From the NCBI GenBank assembly GCA_964519885.1, contig CAZFLX010000003.1:62001-126000 (forward strand): a stretch of 64,000 bases of DNA. The letters run 5' to 3'. A program made the translations under genes and the position numbers. The notes under the pieces were generated by a model that was not told where the DNA came from, made no database searches, and saw only the letters and a program-made list of their open reading frames with translations. Numbering within the stretch: the stretch's first letter is position 1; the number at the start of each line of letters is the position of its first letter. This stretch comes from GCA-002282575 sp964519885. GTDB lineage: Bacteria > Pseudomonadota > Gammaproteobacteria > Thiomicrospirales > Thiomicrospiraceae. Of this stretch, positions 34,408-44,079 are shown in pieces.

Positions 34408-34788
34408 ATGCTGTGTGAGTGTGGTTCGGGAAAAGATTGGAAAGTCTGTTGTGCGCCTTTGTTATTACAGGGGAAGTCAGCAGCAACCGCTGAGGCGTTA
34501 ATGCGTTCGCGTTATGTCGCTTATGTGCGCCGGGATGCCGATTATTTGCATAAAACTTGGGCGAGTCGCACACGTCCCAGTAAAGCCAGTTTGAAGCAGC
34601 TAGTAGCGACCGATTGGCAAGGACTGACGGTTATTCGTACTGAGCTAGGTGGCGAAACAGATACCACTGGGTTAGTCGAATTTATTGCGCACTGGCGTGA
34701 TGAACAAGGTATGATGCAAAGATTGCATGAAACGAGTCAGTTTGTGCGAGAAAAAGGGCGCTGGGTGTATGTGGAAGCCTTAACCTAA
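34408..34788 (+). CDS. ychJ: YchJ family protein (SEC-C motif)
   Basis: A 126-residue protein with the SEC-C zinc motif at the N-terminus, C-x-C-x8-C-C (Cys3, Cys5, Cys14, Cys15). A NTF2/SnoaL-like region with ALMRSRYVAYVRRDADYLHKTW follows, the typical YchJ/UPF0225 layout. The function is unknown; SEC-C motifs bind zinc and sometimes SecB. It starts two bases after uvrD and is probably co-translated with it. Confidence 0.85.
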   Translation: MLCECGSGKDWKVCCAPLLLQGKSAATAEALMRSRYVAYVRRDADYLHKTWASRTRPSKASLKQLVATDWQGLTVIRTELGGETDTTGLVEFIAHWRDEQGMMQRLHETSQFVREKGRWVYVEALT

Positions 34789-34837
34789 TCCAGTTTCGAT
34801 TCACGAATTTATAATAACTAATTATTAGGAAATCATC

Positions 34838-36505
34838 ATGAGTGAACACCGCATGAATGCCGCGATGGATGACACAGATCGCGGTAGTTTTTTATCCAAA
34901 CGACGCATTATTGCCCATCCGGGTTATAACCGTTGGTTAGTGCCTCCTGCTGCTTTAGCCATTCACCTGTGTATTGGTATGGCGTATGGTTTTTCGGTAT
35001 TTTGGTTGCCTTTGTCTAAAGCCATTGGCGTGACCACTTCGGTGCAATGTGGTGCGGATGTGGGCTTTTTTGACGAGTTGTTTGCCACCGATTGTGACTG
35101 GAAAATTTCCACGCTTGGCTGGATGTACACGCTGTTTTTTGTCTTTTTAGGGTCGGCTGCTGCCTTGTGGGGTGGCTGGTTAGAGCGGGTTGGACCCCGT
35201 AAAGCCGGTGTGGTGAGTGCCATTTTATGGTGTGGCGGCATGATGATTTCGGCGCTGGGTATTCATTTGCATCAGTTCTGGTTAATGTTGCTGGGTTCGG
35301 GTGTGATTGGTGGTATTGGCTTGGGGTTAGGTTATATCTCGCCGGTGAGTACGCTGATTAAATGGTTCCCCGACCGTCGTGGTTTGGCAACGGGCATGGC
35401 GATTATGGGCTTTGGTGGCGGTGCCATGATTGGTTCGCCTTTGGCTGCTGAGTTAATGAAGTTTTTTGCTACCGACACTGATGTGGGTGTGATGCAAACC
35501 TTCATCGTCATGGCGAGTATTTACTTTGTCTTTATGATGGGCGGCGCTTTGGCTTATCGTGTACCGCCAAGTGGCTATCAGCCTAGTAATTGGACACCGC
35601 CGGCTAAACTGGTGAATAACCCGATGATTACACAGGGACACGTGCATGTCAGCAAAATTTGGGGGATTCCACAATTTTGGTTGGTGTGGCTGGTGTTGTG
35701 TATGAATGTTTCTGCTGGTATTGGCGTGATTGGTATGGCTAGCCCCATGTTACAGGAAGTGTTTGGTGGCGCGTTAATTGGCATTGAAGCCAAGTATAAC
35801 GAGCTGGATAAAGCGCAATTAACCGCTATTGCTGGCGTCGCAGCTGGATTCACGGCGTTATTGAGTTTATTCAATATCGGTGGGCGTTTTTTCTGGGCAG
35901 GCTTGTCGGACAAGTTAGGACGTAAAACGACTTACGTGGTGTTTTTCGTGTTGGGTGGTTTGTTGTATGCAAGTATTCCAGCCAGTGCCGGAGAAGGCAG
36001 TAAGTTATTATTTGTTGGTGCCTTTGCCATTATTTTAAGTATGTATGGTGGTGGTTTTGCCACAGTGCCTGCTTATTTAGCCGATTTATTTGGTACACAG
36101 ATGGTGGGTGCGATTCATGGTCGCTTACTGACCGCTTGGGCAACTGCGGGCATATTAGGTCCTGTGGTGGTGAACTATATGCGCGATTATCAATTGAGTT
36201 TGGGTATTCCGCGTGAAGCCGTGTATAACCAGACCATGTACATTTTAGTAGGGATGTTGTTGATTGGTTTGGTGGCGAATTTGCTCATTAGACCCGTGCA
36301 TCCTAAACACTTTATGACTGAAGCTGAATTGGCGCACGAAAAGCAGTTGGCGCAAGAACGTGAGGCTTCGAGTGAAGTTGGCTTGAGCAAGGAAACCTAT
36401 CACCGCGACCATCCGATATGGTTATGGCTGGCATGGGGTGTGGTAGCGATTCCGCTCGCTTGGGGTGTTTATCGTACCGCATTAAGCGCTACCAAGTTGT
36501 TTTAA
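34838..36505 (+). CDS. Oxalate/formate antiporter family MFS transporter
   Basis: A 555-residue transporter with about twelve membrane segments. Motifs include AYGFSVFWLPLSKAIG, LGWMYTLFFVFLGSAAALWGGWLERVGPRKAG, the motif GLGLGYISPVSTLIKWFPDRRGLATGMAIMGFGGG (in parts) and FFWAGLSDKLGRKTTY. These fit the OxlT/OFA group that exchanges oxalate, formate or other monocarboxylates. It is longer than OxlT, with extra periplasmic loops. A GGA ribosome binding site precedes the ATG. It stands alone after ychJ and ends in a strong two-way terminator. With glcDEF and fhs in the window, a carboxylate substrate such as formate or glyoxylate would make sense (inference). Confidence 0.85.
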   Translation: MSEHRMNAAMDDTDRGSFLSKRRIIAHPGYNRWLVPPAALAIHLCIGMAYGFSVFWLPLSKAIGVTTSVQCGADVGFFDELFATDCDWKISTLGWMYTLFFVFLGSAAALWGGWLERVGPRKAGVVSAILWCGGMMISALGIHLHQFWLMLLGSGVIGGIGLGLGYISPVSTLIKWFPDRRGLATGMAIMGFGGGAMIGSPLAAELMKFFATDTDVGVMQTFIVMASIYFVFMMGGALAYRVPPSGYQPSNWTPPAKLVNNPMITQGHVHVSKIWGIPQFWLVWLVLCMNVSAGIGVIGMASPMLQEVFGGALIGIEAKYNELDKAQLTAIAGVAAGFTALLSLFNIGGRFFWAGLSDKLGRKTTYVVFFVLGGLLYASIPASAGEGSKLLFVGAFAIILSMYGGGFATVPAYLADLFGTQMVGAIHGRLLTAWATAGILGPVVVNYMRDYQLSLGIPREAVYNQTMYILVGMLLIGLVANLLIRPVHPKHFMTEAELAHEKQLAQEREASSEVGLSKETYHRDHPIWLWLAWGVVAIPLAWGVYRTALSATKLF

Positions 36506-36558
36506 CCTGAGTGGTTTTTAACCTCAGTGCGTTTGGCTCCATGAAATTGGAGCCACAA

Positions 36559-36587
36559 AAAAAAGCCAAGCAATGCTTGGCTTTTTT
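36559..36587. terminator. Bidirectional intrinsic terminator
   Basis: A near-continuous palindrome, AAAAAAGCCAAGCA against TGCTTGGCTTTTTT, between convergent genes. It has T-runs on both strands, so it can stop both the MFS gene on the plus strand and the chemoreceptor gene on the minus strand. Confidence 0.92.
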
Positions 36588-36607
36588 ATTGCTGTTTTTT
36601 TGTGATG

Positions 36608-38302
36608 TTAGACGCGGAAAATACCCATGGTTTCATCGAGTCGATTGGCTTCTCCGCTCAGGTTTAAGGCGGCTTGAGAGGTGTTTTCGACTAGGGTGGC
36701 GTTGAGTTGTGTCACCTTATCCAATTCGGCAATGGCTTGATGGACTTGTCCAATACTGCTCGCTTGGGTTTCTGACTCTTGTACCATGTCGGTCATCATG
36801 CCACTGACTTGACGAATGACATGAGTCACATCAGACAGTGTTTTGCCAGAGGCTTCTGCTAGGGTTTGACCATTTTTTACGCGCTCGTTAGAAACGTTAA
36901 TCAAGTCGCTGATTTCTTTTGCTGCACTGGCTGACTTTTGCGCTAGGGCGCGGACTTCGCCTGCCACGACGGCAAAACCCTTGCCGTGCTCACCAGCACG
37001 GGCAGCTTCTACTGCGGCATTCAGTGCCAGTAAATTGGTCTGGAAGGCAATGCTGTCAATCACACCGACAATGTCGTTAATTTTGGCACTGGATTCGGCG
37101 ATGGATTGCATGGCATCCAAGGTTTTATGCACCACCGAAGTGCCTTCGATGGTCTGAACCTCGGCTGTTTTGGCGAGTTGGTAAACACGGCGTGCGTGGT
37201 CAGTATTCACTTCAACCGCTGAGGCGATTTCATTCATGGTAGCACTGGTTTGCTCTAGCGCTGCGGCTTGTTGTTGCATGCGGTCAGATAATTCCGCTGC
37301 ACCTTGGGCAACTTGAGTGGACGAAGTTCTGACAATGTTGACACTGGAAAGTACATCGACCACCAGTTTTTTGAAATTGTGTAAGGTGAAGTTGATGGCA
37401 TTTTTCAAATCATGCAAGGCACCCTTGTAAACTTTAGAAGGCATTTGCTTGGTCAAATCACCGGCTGCTAAGCCTGCCAGTACATCGGCAGAGTCTTTGA
37501 CCGCTCTGGCTAAATCGTGCTTGTGTTCTTCTTGTTCGGTTACATCGGTGGCATATTTAACCACTTTATAGGGCTTGCCATCTTGATCGAAAATGGGGTT
37601 ATAGCTGGCTTCAATCCAAACACTGCTGCCGTTTTTCGTAACACGTTCGAAGGTGTCCGAAAAGTATTCTCCGTTCGCTAATCGAGTCCAAAATTGTTGG
37701 TATTCAGCTTGTTTGGCATAATCGGGCTTAACGAAAATTTGATGATGTTTGCCTTGTATCTCTGACAAGGTGTAACCGATGAAGGATAAAAAGTTGTCAT
37801 TGGCGTTAAGAATTTTTCCATCTAGAGTAAATTCGATAACTGCCATGGAGCGATAAATAGCGGCTAACTGCCCTTTAGCATCACTCTCTGCCTTGGCGCG
37901 TGCGGTAATATCGGTGGCAAATTTGACGATTTTGGTGACTTGACCGAGTTTATTTAGCACCGGATTGTAGTTGGCTTCAATCCAAATGATCTCACCCGAT
38001 TTACTTTTGCGCTTGTAGCGATTGGAAACATATTTTCCGGCGTTGAGTTGTTGCCAGAATTCTTGGTAAGCGGCTGATTGGGAGTCGGCTTCAAACAGAA
38101 ATAGGCGGTGATGTTTGCCAATCACTTCGTTCAGTTCATAACCGAAAAGACGCAAAAAGTTGGCGTTGGCGGTCAGTACATGACCGGAGGTGTCGAATTC
38201 AATCACCGCCATCGATCTGTCTAAAGCAGACAGTTTGGCTTGGCTGTCTTGGAAATCTTGTTGGCATTCAGCGAGTTGTTTTTTGAGCTGGGTGTTGAAC
38301 AT
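36608..38302 (-). CDS. Cytoplasmic double-PAS methyl-accepting chemotaxis protein
   Basis: About 564 residues from the ATG at 38302, which has GGAGG six bases upstream. No membrane segment is present. Two PAS domains (about 28-140 and 150-265) resemble each other and each ends in a KYATDVTEQ-type PAC motif. A short HAMP-like stretch precedes the signalling domain, whose tip reads IAFQTNLLALNAAVEAARAGEHGKGFAVVAGEVR. This is an Aer-like soluble receptor that may sense redox or energy state. It lacks a C-terminal CheR-binding pentapeptide. It is a single-gene unit. Confidence 0.9.
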   Translation of the reverse strand: MFNTQLKKQLAECQQDFQDSQAKLSALDRSMAVIEFDTSGHVLTANANFLRLFGYELNEVIGKHHRLFLFEADSQSAAYQEFWQQLNAGKYVSNRYKRKSKSGEIIWIEANYNPVLNKLGQVTKIVKFATDITARAKAESDAKGQLAAIYRSMAVIEFTLDGKILNANDNFLSFIGYTLSEIQGKHHQIFVKPDYAKQAEYQQFWTRLANGEYFSDTFERVTKNGSSVWIEASYNPIFDQDGKPYKVVKYATDVTEQEEHKHDLARAVKDSADVLAGLAAGDLTKQMPSKVYKGALHDLKNAINFTLHNFKKLVVDVLSSVNIVRTSSTQVAQGAAELSDRMQQQAAALEQTSATMNEIASAVEVNTDHARRVYQLAKTAEVQTIEGTSVVHKTLDAMQSIAESSAKINDIVGVIDSIAFQTNLLALNAAVEAARAGEHGKGFAVVAGEVRALAQKSASAAKEISDLINVSNERVKNGQTLAEASGKTLSDVTHVIRQVSGMMTDMVQESETQASSIGQVHQAIAELDKVTQLNATLVENTSQAALNLSGEANRLDETMGIFRV

Positions 38303-38535
38303 GAGCGCCTCCAAACCTGGCGGTTAGTTGTTTTAATTTATTTTATGATTCTAGCGCAAAAATTTGCCATTCATTCAAAATGTTCAATAAAATATTTTTA
38401 TGTATTCAAATGTAAGTATATGTTTATTACTTATTTTTGTTGAATAAAAAACATAAACAAATCATTGATAAAACGAGCGAGTGCAACGGATAATGTGTTC
38501 ATTGCAAGAAGTGGTGATTTAGGAAGAGGGCTGGG

Positions 38536-39546
38536 ATGAACAAAATAGCGGTTGTCGGTGCGGGTTTGGCAGGGTTAACCCTGGCTAATCAATTGAAGCG
38601 AACGGCTGAGGTGACACTATTTGAAAAGTCACGCGGTGTCGGTGGTCGCTTGGCAACGCGTCGGGCTGATCCTTTCTATTTTGATCATGGGGCACAATTT
38701 TTCAAAGCCCATTCGCCTGCGTTTAAACAGTTGATTGAGCCTTTACTAGCAAAGGGCGTGGTTGCCCGTTGGGATGCACGATTTGTGGAAATTGCTCAGG
38801 GGGAAATACAACAGTCTCGTCAGTGGGATAAATTTTATCCTCATTATGTCGGTGTACCGAGCATGAATGCTTTCGCTGGCGCTTTGGCCGAAGGGCTCGC
38901 TATTCAGCTAAATACTCAGGTAGCGCGACTGAACAAGCACCAAGGGATGTGGCAGTTGTGGGATGAGCAGGGTCGGGCGTTGGGTGAGTTTGATTGGGTG
39001 GTGTTGGCCATTCCCGCTGCGCAAGCCGCTGCTTTGCTGCAACAACCCACCAGCTTTAGCAATGAGTTGACTTCGATAAAGATGAATGCCTGCTTTGCGT
39101 TAATGTTAGGGTTTGAACAGCCATTATCCTTACCCTTTGATGCGGCATTGGTTCGTGGTGCGGATATTAGTTGGATTTCGGTGAACAGTTCCAAGCCCGG
39201 TAGAAATGCGTCCTTTACCCTACTGGTCAATTCGACTAATTCTTGGGCGAATGATCATATTGATGATGATCGAGAAGCGGTGATGGCGCATTTGTGCCAT
39301 GAGACTAGCAAAACGATTGGGCAATCGGTGGATGGCGCCGTGCATAAGGTGGTGCATGGGTGGCGATACGCCAATGTTGGTAAGCAAACATCCTCCGCCT
39401 GTTTGGTTGATGCACAACAGCAGATTGGCGTTTGTGGTGATTGGCTGATTCAAGGGCGGGTGAATGCGGCTTTTGACAGTGGTTTGGCGCTGGCCGAGCA
39501 ATGGTTGGCCATTCATGATAGTCAGGTGACATCGATGGGCTGGTGA
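38536..39546 (+). CDS. FAD-dependent oxidoreductase (renalase-like)
   Basis: A 336-residue flavoprotein with an N-terminal dinucleotide-binding VVGAGLAGLTLANQL and the FEKSRGVGGRLATRR continuation typical of amine-oxidase-like and renalase-like proteins. A mid-domain VVLAIPAAQAAALL follows, and a C-terminal FDSGLALAEQWL helix closes the FAD fold. Bacterial relatives are annotated as NAD(P)/FAD-dependent oxidoreductases, some oxidising isomeric NAD(P)H. The substrate is not visible. Its last four bases overlap the truncated start of the kinase pseudogene. The region upstream (38303-38535) is AT-rich and probably holds promoters for both divergent genes. Confidence 0.82.
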   Translation: MNKIAVVGAGLAGLTLANQLKRTAEVTLFEKSRGVGGRLATRRADPFYFDHGAQFFKAHSPAFKQLIEPLLAKGVVARWDARFVEIAQGEIQQSRQWDKFYPHYVGVPSMNAFAGALAEGLAIQLNTQVARLNKHQGMWQLWDEQGRALGEFDWVVLAIPAAQAAALLQQPTSFSNELTSIKMNACFALMLGFEQPLSLPFDAALVRGADISWISVNSSKPGRNASFTLLVNSTNSWANDHIDDDREAVMAHLCHETSKTIGQSVDGAVHKVVHGWRYANVGKQTSSACLVDAQQQIGVCGDWLIQGRVNAAFDSGLALAEQWLAIHDSQVTSMGW

Positions 39547-41418
39547 TTTTGCGTATGGATGGCAGTGTGTATGAATGTAACCCGAAAGCGGCGGAAATGC
39601 TGGGTTATTCGATGGATGAGCTGTTGGCATTAAACCTGCGCGATTGGGATGTGCAGCTCAGCGACGATGATATCAATAGGGTGTTTCAATCACTTTCTGC
39701 TGGCTCAATTGCACTGGAGACTAAGCATCGGCGTAAAGATGGCAAGCTTTTGCATGTCGATGTGAATGCTAAGATCTTTGAATTTAATCACCGTCGTTTC
39801 ATTTATGCCTCGGCACGCAATATCAGTGATCGTATCGCCACTCAGCAAGCGTTATTACTGGCTAAAGAGCAGGCTTAGCAGGCGACTAAAGCCAAGTCGG
39901 TTTTTTTAGCTAATATGTCGCATGAAATTCGTACTCCGCTCAATGGTGTTATTGGCTTAAATGCCTTGCTGTTAAAAACGCCCTTAACGCGTCAGCAAGC
40001 AGACTATGTTCACAAATCTTTACAGTCAGCTAAGGCTCTGCTGGGTGTGATTAACGATATTTTAGACTACTCAAAAATTGAAGCGGGTAAGTTAGAACTT
40101 TCCGTGCATGATTTTTCGTTAGCTGCGTTATTGCATACCACGAGCGATTTATTCGAATATGCCATTGTCGATAAAGGCTTGTCGATTCATGTTGACATAG
40201 ATCGTCAGATTCCTAAAGTTTTGCTGGGTGATTCATTACGTTTGACGCAGATTTTGAATAACTTGGTGGGTAATGCCATCAAATTTACCGAGCAGGGTGA
40301 AATTCGTTTGTCGGCTCAGCTGGTTTCGATGCATGACAGTGAGTTGGTGGTGTGTTTTAGTGTGACCGATACGGGCGTGGGCATGACAGAAAATGAACTA
40401 GCTAAACTCTTTCACGCCTTTAGTCAAACCGATGCGTCGAATACCCGTAAGTATGGCGGTACGGGTTTGGGTTTAGTCATTACCAAGCAATTGGTTGAGA
40501 TGATGAATGGCGAGATAGGTGTTAATAGTGTTAAAGGTAAGGGAACAGCGTTTCATTTCACCGTTAAACTTGCTGTGGGTCAAGGAAAAATTTTGGCGCA
40601 GAAACATTCCAGTCATCAAGTGGCGTCAAGACGTTCATTAGCCTCAAAAGCCACCTTGCGATTTAGTGGACGCGTATTGCTGGCTGAAGACAAACGAAGT
40701 GAATCAGTTGGTGATCCGTGACCTGTTAGAAAACAGCGGCCTTCAAGTGGAGATGGTCAACAATGGTTTGGAAGCGGTAGAAGCTTGCCTTCGTTCTGCT
40801 TACGATGTGGTGTTGATGGATATTCAAATGCCCGTTATGGATGGCTTTGAAGCAGCGCAAGCTATTCGCCTATTTGACGCAGATACCCCCATTATCGCAC
40901 TGAGTGCCGCGGTGATGCAGGAAGATAAACGCTTGTCTGAGCAGGCTGGTATGCAGGGTCATTTGGCGAAACCGATTGATCTGGATAGCTTAACTGAAAC
41001 CTTGGCTTTGTATTTAGTCAGCCATGAACAGGATAGATCGACTGGTAACCTGCCAACGGCTTCTCCAGCTCAGGCTCTGGTGCAAAGCATCGACGGCATA
41101 GATTTAGAAGGCTTGTTGGCCATGTTTGCTAATGACACTTTGGTAGCCACTTTGTTGCAAACTTTTGCCAGTAGCCAACGGGGTTTTTGTGATCAAATTA
41201 AACAGATGGATGTTAACAGCAAGGCGTTTAAAACCAGTGTTCATGCGCTTAAGGGAGCTAGTGGCAGTTTAAAAGCAACAGCTTTGCATCAACTTTGCGT
41301 GCGTATGGAGCAGTTAGATGAAGCAGCTAAGCTGGATCTACTGCCGACTTTGTGTGACGAGTTAACGATGATTTTGGCATCCATTGATGCCGCCGAATGG
41401 TTAGTGAAAGAAAGTTAG
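39543..41418 (+). pseudogene. Hybrid sensor histidine kinase remnant (PAS-HisKA-HATPase-REC-Hpt)
   Basis: Three open pieces in order make one tripartite kinase. They are a PAS fragment (39543-39878); HisKA with NMSHEIRTPLNG and HATPase with NLVGNAIKFTEQGE and GTGLGLVI (to about 40690); and a REC domain with DVVLMDIQMPVMDG plus an Hpt domain whose HALKGASGSLK carries the phospho-His (to 41418). Two lesions break the frame. An in-frame TAG at 39876-39878 sits where a linker Glu or Gln codon is expected. An extra A in the AAA at 40692-40694 shifts LLAED-NEVNQ to LLAED-KRSES. The start is also inside the PAS domain and overlaps the oxidoreductase stop, so any N-terminal sensor is missing. This is a decayed gene unless the lesions are sequencing errors. 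Confidence 0.88.
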
Positions 41419-41727
41419 GGGTGTCCTATAGATTGGAGAAATGCGCAATGCACCAATAAGGTGCAGGTTAACGGAATTAGGGTGGTTTGTTTAGAAAATT
41501 TAAGCCAAAAATTACCACAACATATTGTAATAATTCAATAAAAAAGTTTTAGCATTTATATTGCTTTTATAAATAAACAAAAAACATTCAAAAATTTAAT
41601 ATTCCTATAAAGTTTCATTGAATTTTAACAAATCTTATGCTAGTCTGATTTTAATTTTCTATTTATGTAAATAAATTATAAGTTTAGTGCTTATCTCGAT
41701 TTCTGTTGATGTTTAAGGGAGCCGGTT
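41419..41727. other. AT-rich intergenic region upstream of the large chemoreceptor
   Basis: A 309-base gap with no supported gene. It holds a small hairpin (TGCACC and GGTGCA around 41453-41469) without a T-run. A long AT-rich tract also includes TAAAGTTT at 41608-41615, identical to a flagellar sigma-28 minus-35 element. No convincing GCCGATAA-type partner follows at the right spacing. An AAGGGAG ribosome binding site lies just before the receptor ATG at 41728. Confidence 0.5.
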
Positions 41728-43947
41728 ATGATGCAGTTAACCTTAATTAAACGGGTAGTGCTGAGTATTTCAGCCTTACTGGTGTTGATGTTTATGATTT
41801 ACCTGATTGCACAGAATCGGGTTGGTTTGATTGACAAAGATTTAACAGAAATTGCCCAGGGTGCTCAGTTGAAGCAGCGTTATGCTATTAACTTTAGGGG
41901 TTCTGTGCATGATCGTGCTATTTCCATTCGTGATGCCATTCTGGTGGACAACGATAAAGACCTTAACAAGCATCTGAATGAAATTAAAACCTTAGCTGAT
42001 TTTTATCAGCAAAGTGCTGAACCAATGAATCAAATGATGCTGGCTCCCAGCGCTCAGCCCGAAGAGAAGCAACTTAAAACGGCGATTGATGAAATCGAAC
42101 GGACGACTTTGGCGCTATCTAAACAGGTTATAGATTATCGGGTAGCGGGCGACACAGAAAAGGCCAGACAACTATTGATTCAAGATGTCTCACCTGCTTA
42201 CAGTGAATGGCTCAAGCGCATTAATGCGTTCATTAATTATCAGGAAGCGATTATTAAGCAAAAAGCCGGTAATGCTGCTGCGGTTGCCGGTAGTTTCAGT
42301 AGTGTGGTGATGATTATCTTTCTGGTGGCCTTGGTTATTGGTGGTGTCATTGCGGCCAGTTTGGTGCGCTACATTAATAATACCTTGGGTGCAGATCCCA
42401 GCGACATCAAGCAGTACATGCTCAAATTGGCACAGGGTCAATTGAATTTCATGCTTCCGAACGAACGTCCAGCTGGCAGTGTTATCGATGCGATACATGC
42501 AACACAAGATAATATGAATCAAGCCATTACGGAGGTCAATGCGGTATTGGTTTCGTTGGCCGAAGGTCGCTTCGATCAACGATTAAATAAGGCTTATCAG
42601 GGCGATCTGGAGACATTGCGCCAGGGTGTTAATAACTCTGTCGAGCAGGTAAGCTTTATGATGAATGAGCTAAGCAAGGTTATGAATGCGTTGAAAAATG
42701 CGCATTTTACCCAAGAAATTAACACGCTTGCGCCGGGCAATTATGGTGTTACCTTGAACAGTGCAGCAGATGCTATGTTGTCGATACACGCCATTATCGA
42801 TGAAATTATCTTAGTGATGAATAAAATGTCGGTGGGCGACTTCTCAACGCGTGTTCAGGTTGCTGCGCCAGGTGACTTAAATAAACTCAAACAGCACATT
42901 AATGATTCGATGGATAATCTGATGGAAGTGGTCAATCTGATGACAGAAGTCGTTGGTGCTCAAGCATCAGGAGATCTGACAGCAACCCTGAAATCCGGCG
43001 TGTTTAAAGGTCAGTTGCACGACTTGAAAAATGCGATTAATTTTTCTTCAGAAAAGATGAAAGAAGTGGTTGATGAAGCAGTTACCACTGCGCACGTGGT
43101 AACTTCGGCAGCCACTCAGGTGTCAGAAGGTGCCGCGCAGTTATCTTCTCGCGTTCAACAACAGGCGTCGGCTTTAGAGCAAACCAGTGCAACAATGAAT
43201 GAAATGGCTTCGGCCGTTGAAGCCAACACACAAAGTGCCAGAAAAGTTGCGGAATTAACGCAACACGTTCAACAACAGAGTGTGCAAGGGCTTAGCGTGA
43301 TGCATGAAACCATTCATGCCATGCAATCCATTCGAGAGTCTAGTGGTAAGATCGCTGATATTGTTACCTTAATCGATGGTATTGCTTTCCAAACCAACCT
43401 GTTAGCACTGAACGCCGCAGTAGAAGCGGCTCGTGCCGGTGAGCATGGTCGTGGTTTTGCCGTGGTTGCAGGAGAAGTTCGCAGCCTAGCACAAAAATCG
43501 GCAGAAGCCGCGAAAGACATTAAAACCCTGATTTCAGATTCGGTTTCGCGTGTTGAAGTGGGTACTGAGTTGGTGGAAAAATCGGGCAGTATGCTGTCGG
43601 GGATTTCTAGTTCGATTGAGTCTGTCGCACAAATGGTCGTTGAAATTTCGCATGCTTCTGATGAGCAATTAAGTGGTATTGATCAGGTGCATAAAGCGAT
43701 TTCAGAAATAGAGTCGGTTACGCAACAGAATGCCAGTTTGGTTGATGAAACAACGCAAGCGGCATCAAGTCTGAGCACTGAAGCCACGAGCATGATGCAA
43801 AGCATGGGGTTTTTCAAAACGGGAAGATCTGAAAAGCCATCTGTTTCAACAGGGTCTATGGCGGCTAGGTCGAACAAGGTTTCACCAAGACCGATTGCAT
43901 TACCGAATCATTCGCGTCAGCAATCTGACGAGTGGAATGAGTTTTAA
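41728..43947 (+). CDS. Transmembrane methyl-accepting chemotaxis protein with CheR tether
   Basis: A 739-residue receptor. TM1 is at about 8-28, a periplasmic four-helix-like domain spans 30-190, TM2 is at about 191-213, and HAMP plus extra HAMP-like repeats follow (about 215-440). The long signalling hairpin has tip IAFQTNLLALNAAVEAARAGEHGRGFAVVAGEVR. It ends in DEWNEF; W-x-x-F at the very C-terminus resembles the NWETF tether that binds CheR and CheB. This suggests a high-abundance receptor. The repeated linker (MMNELSKVMNALKNAHF and similar) is long for the class. The ligand is unknown. It is a monocistronic gene. Confidence 0.92.
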   Translation: MMQLTLIKRVVLSISALLVLMFMIYLIAQNRVGLIDKDLTEIAQGAQLKQRYAINFRGSVHDRAISIRDAILVDNDKDLNKHLNEIKTLADFYQQSAEPMNQMMLAPSAQPEEKQLKTAIDEIERTTLALSKQVIDYRVAGDTEKARQLLIQDVSPAYSEWLKRINAFINYQEAIIKQKAGNAAAVAGSFSSVVMIIFLVALVIGGVIAASLVRYINNTLGADPSDIKQYMLKLAQGQLNFMLPNERPAGSVIDAIHATQDNMNQAITEVNAVLVSLAEGRFDQRLNKAYQGDLETLRQGVNNSVEQVSFMMNELSKVMNALKNAHFTQEINTLAPGNYGVTLNSAADAMLSIHAIIDEIILVMNKMSVGDFSTRVQVAAPGDLNKLKQHINDSMDNLMEVVNLMTEVVGAQASGDLTATLKSGVFKGQLHDLKNAINFSSEKMKEVVDEAVTTAHVVTSAATQVSEGAAQLSSRVQQQASALEQTSATMNEMASAVEANTQSARKVAELTQHVQQQSVQGLSVMHETIHAMQSIRESSGKIADIVTLIDGIAFQTNLLALNAAVEAARAGEHGRGFAVVAGEVRSLAQKSAEAAKDIKTLISDSVSRVEVGTELVEKSGSMLSGISSSIESVAQMVVEISHASDEQLSGIDQVHKAISEIESVTQQNASLVDETTQAASSLSTEATSMMQSMGFFKTGRSEKPSVSTGSMAARSNKVSPRPIALPNHSRQQSDEWNEF

Positions 43948-43953
43948 AACAAC

Positions 43954-43974
43954 AAGCCCCGCATTTCGGGGCTT
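43954..43974. terminator. Terminator hairpin after the chemoreceptor gene
   Basis: AAGCCCCG and CGGGGCTT form an eight-pair stem with a five-base loop just after the receptor stop codon. T-richness is better on the minus-strand side, so it may serve both directions. Confidence 0.7.
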
Positions 43975-44026
43975 GATGGTATTTAGCACAGGGGTTAATG
44001 TAGTTTTCTCCAGTTATGACAAATAA

Positions 44027-44057
44027 AAACCCCAACCTAACTAATAAGCTGGGGTTT
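44027..44057 (-). terminator. Terminator after the aminotransferase gene
   Basis: AAACCCCA and TGGGGTTT form an eight-pair stem with a 15-base loop, followed on the minus strand by TTTTTATTT. It lies 22 bases past the stop of the aminotransferase gene. Confidence 0.7.
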
Positions 44058-44079
44058 ATCTTAACCAATCAATCAGCGC

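Noticed and set aside
41608..41615. Sigma-28 promoter before the large chemoreceptor
   Set aside because: The TAAAGTTT element is exact but no GCCGATAA-like minus-10 follows at 11 bases; AT-rich sequence makes a chance match likely.
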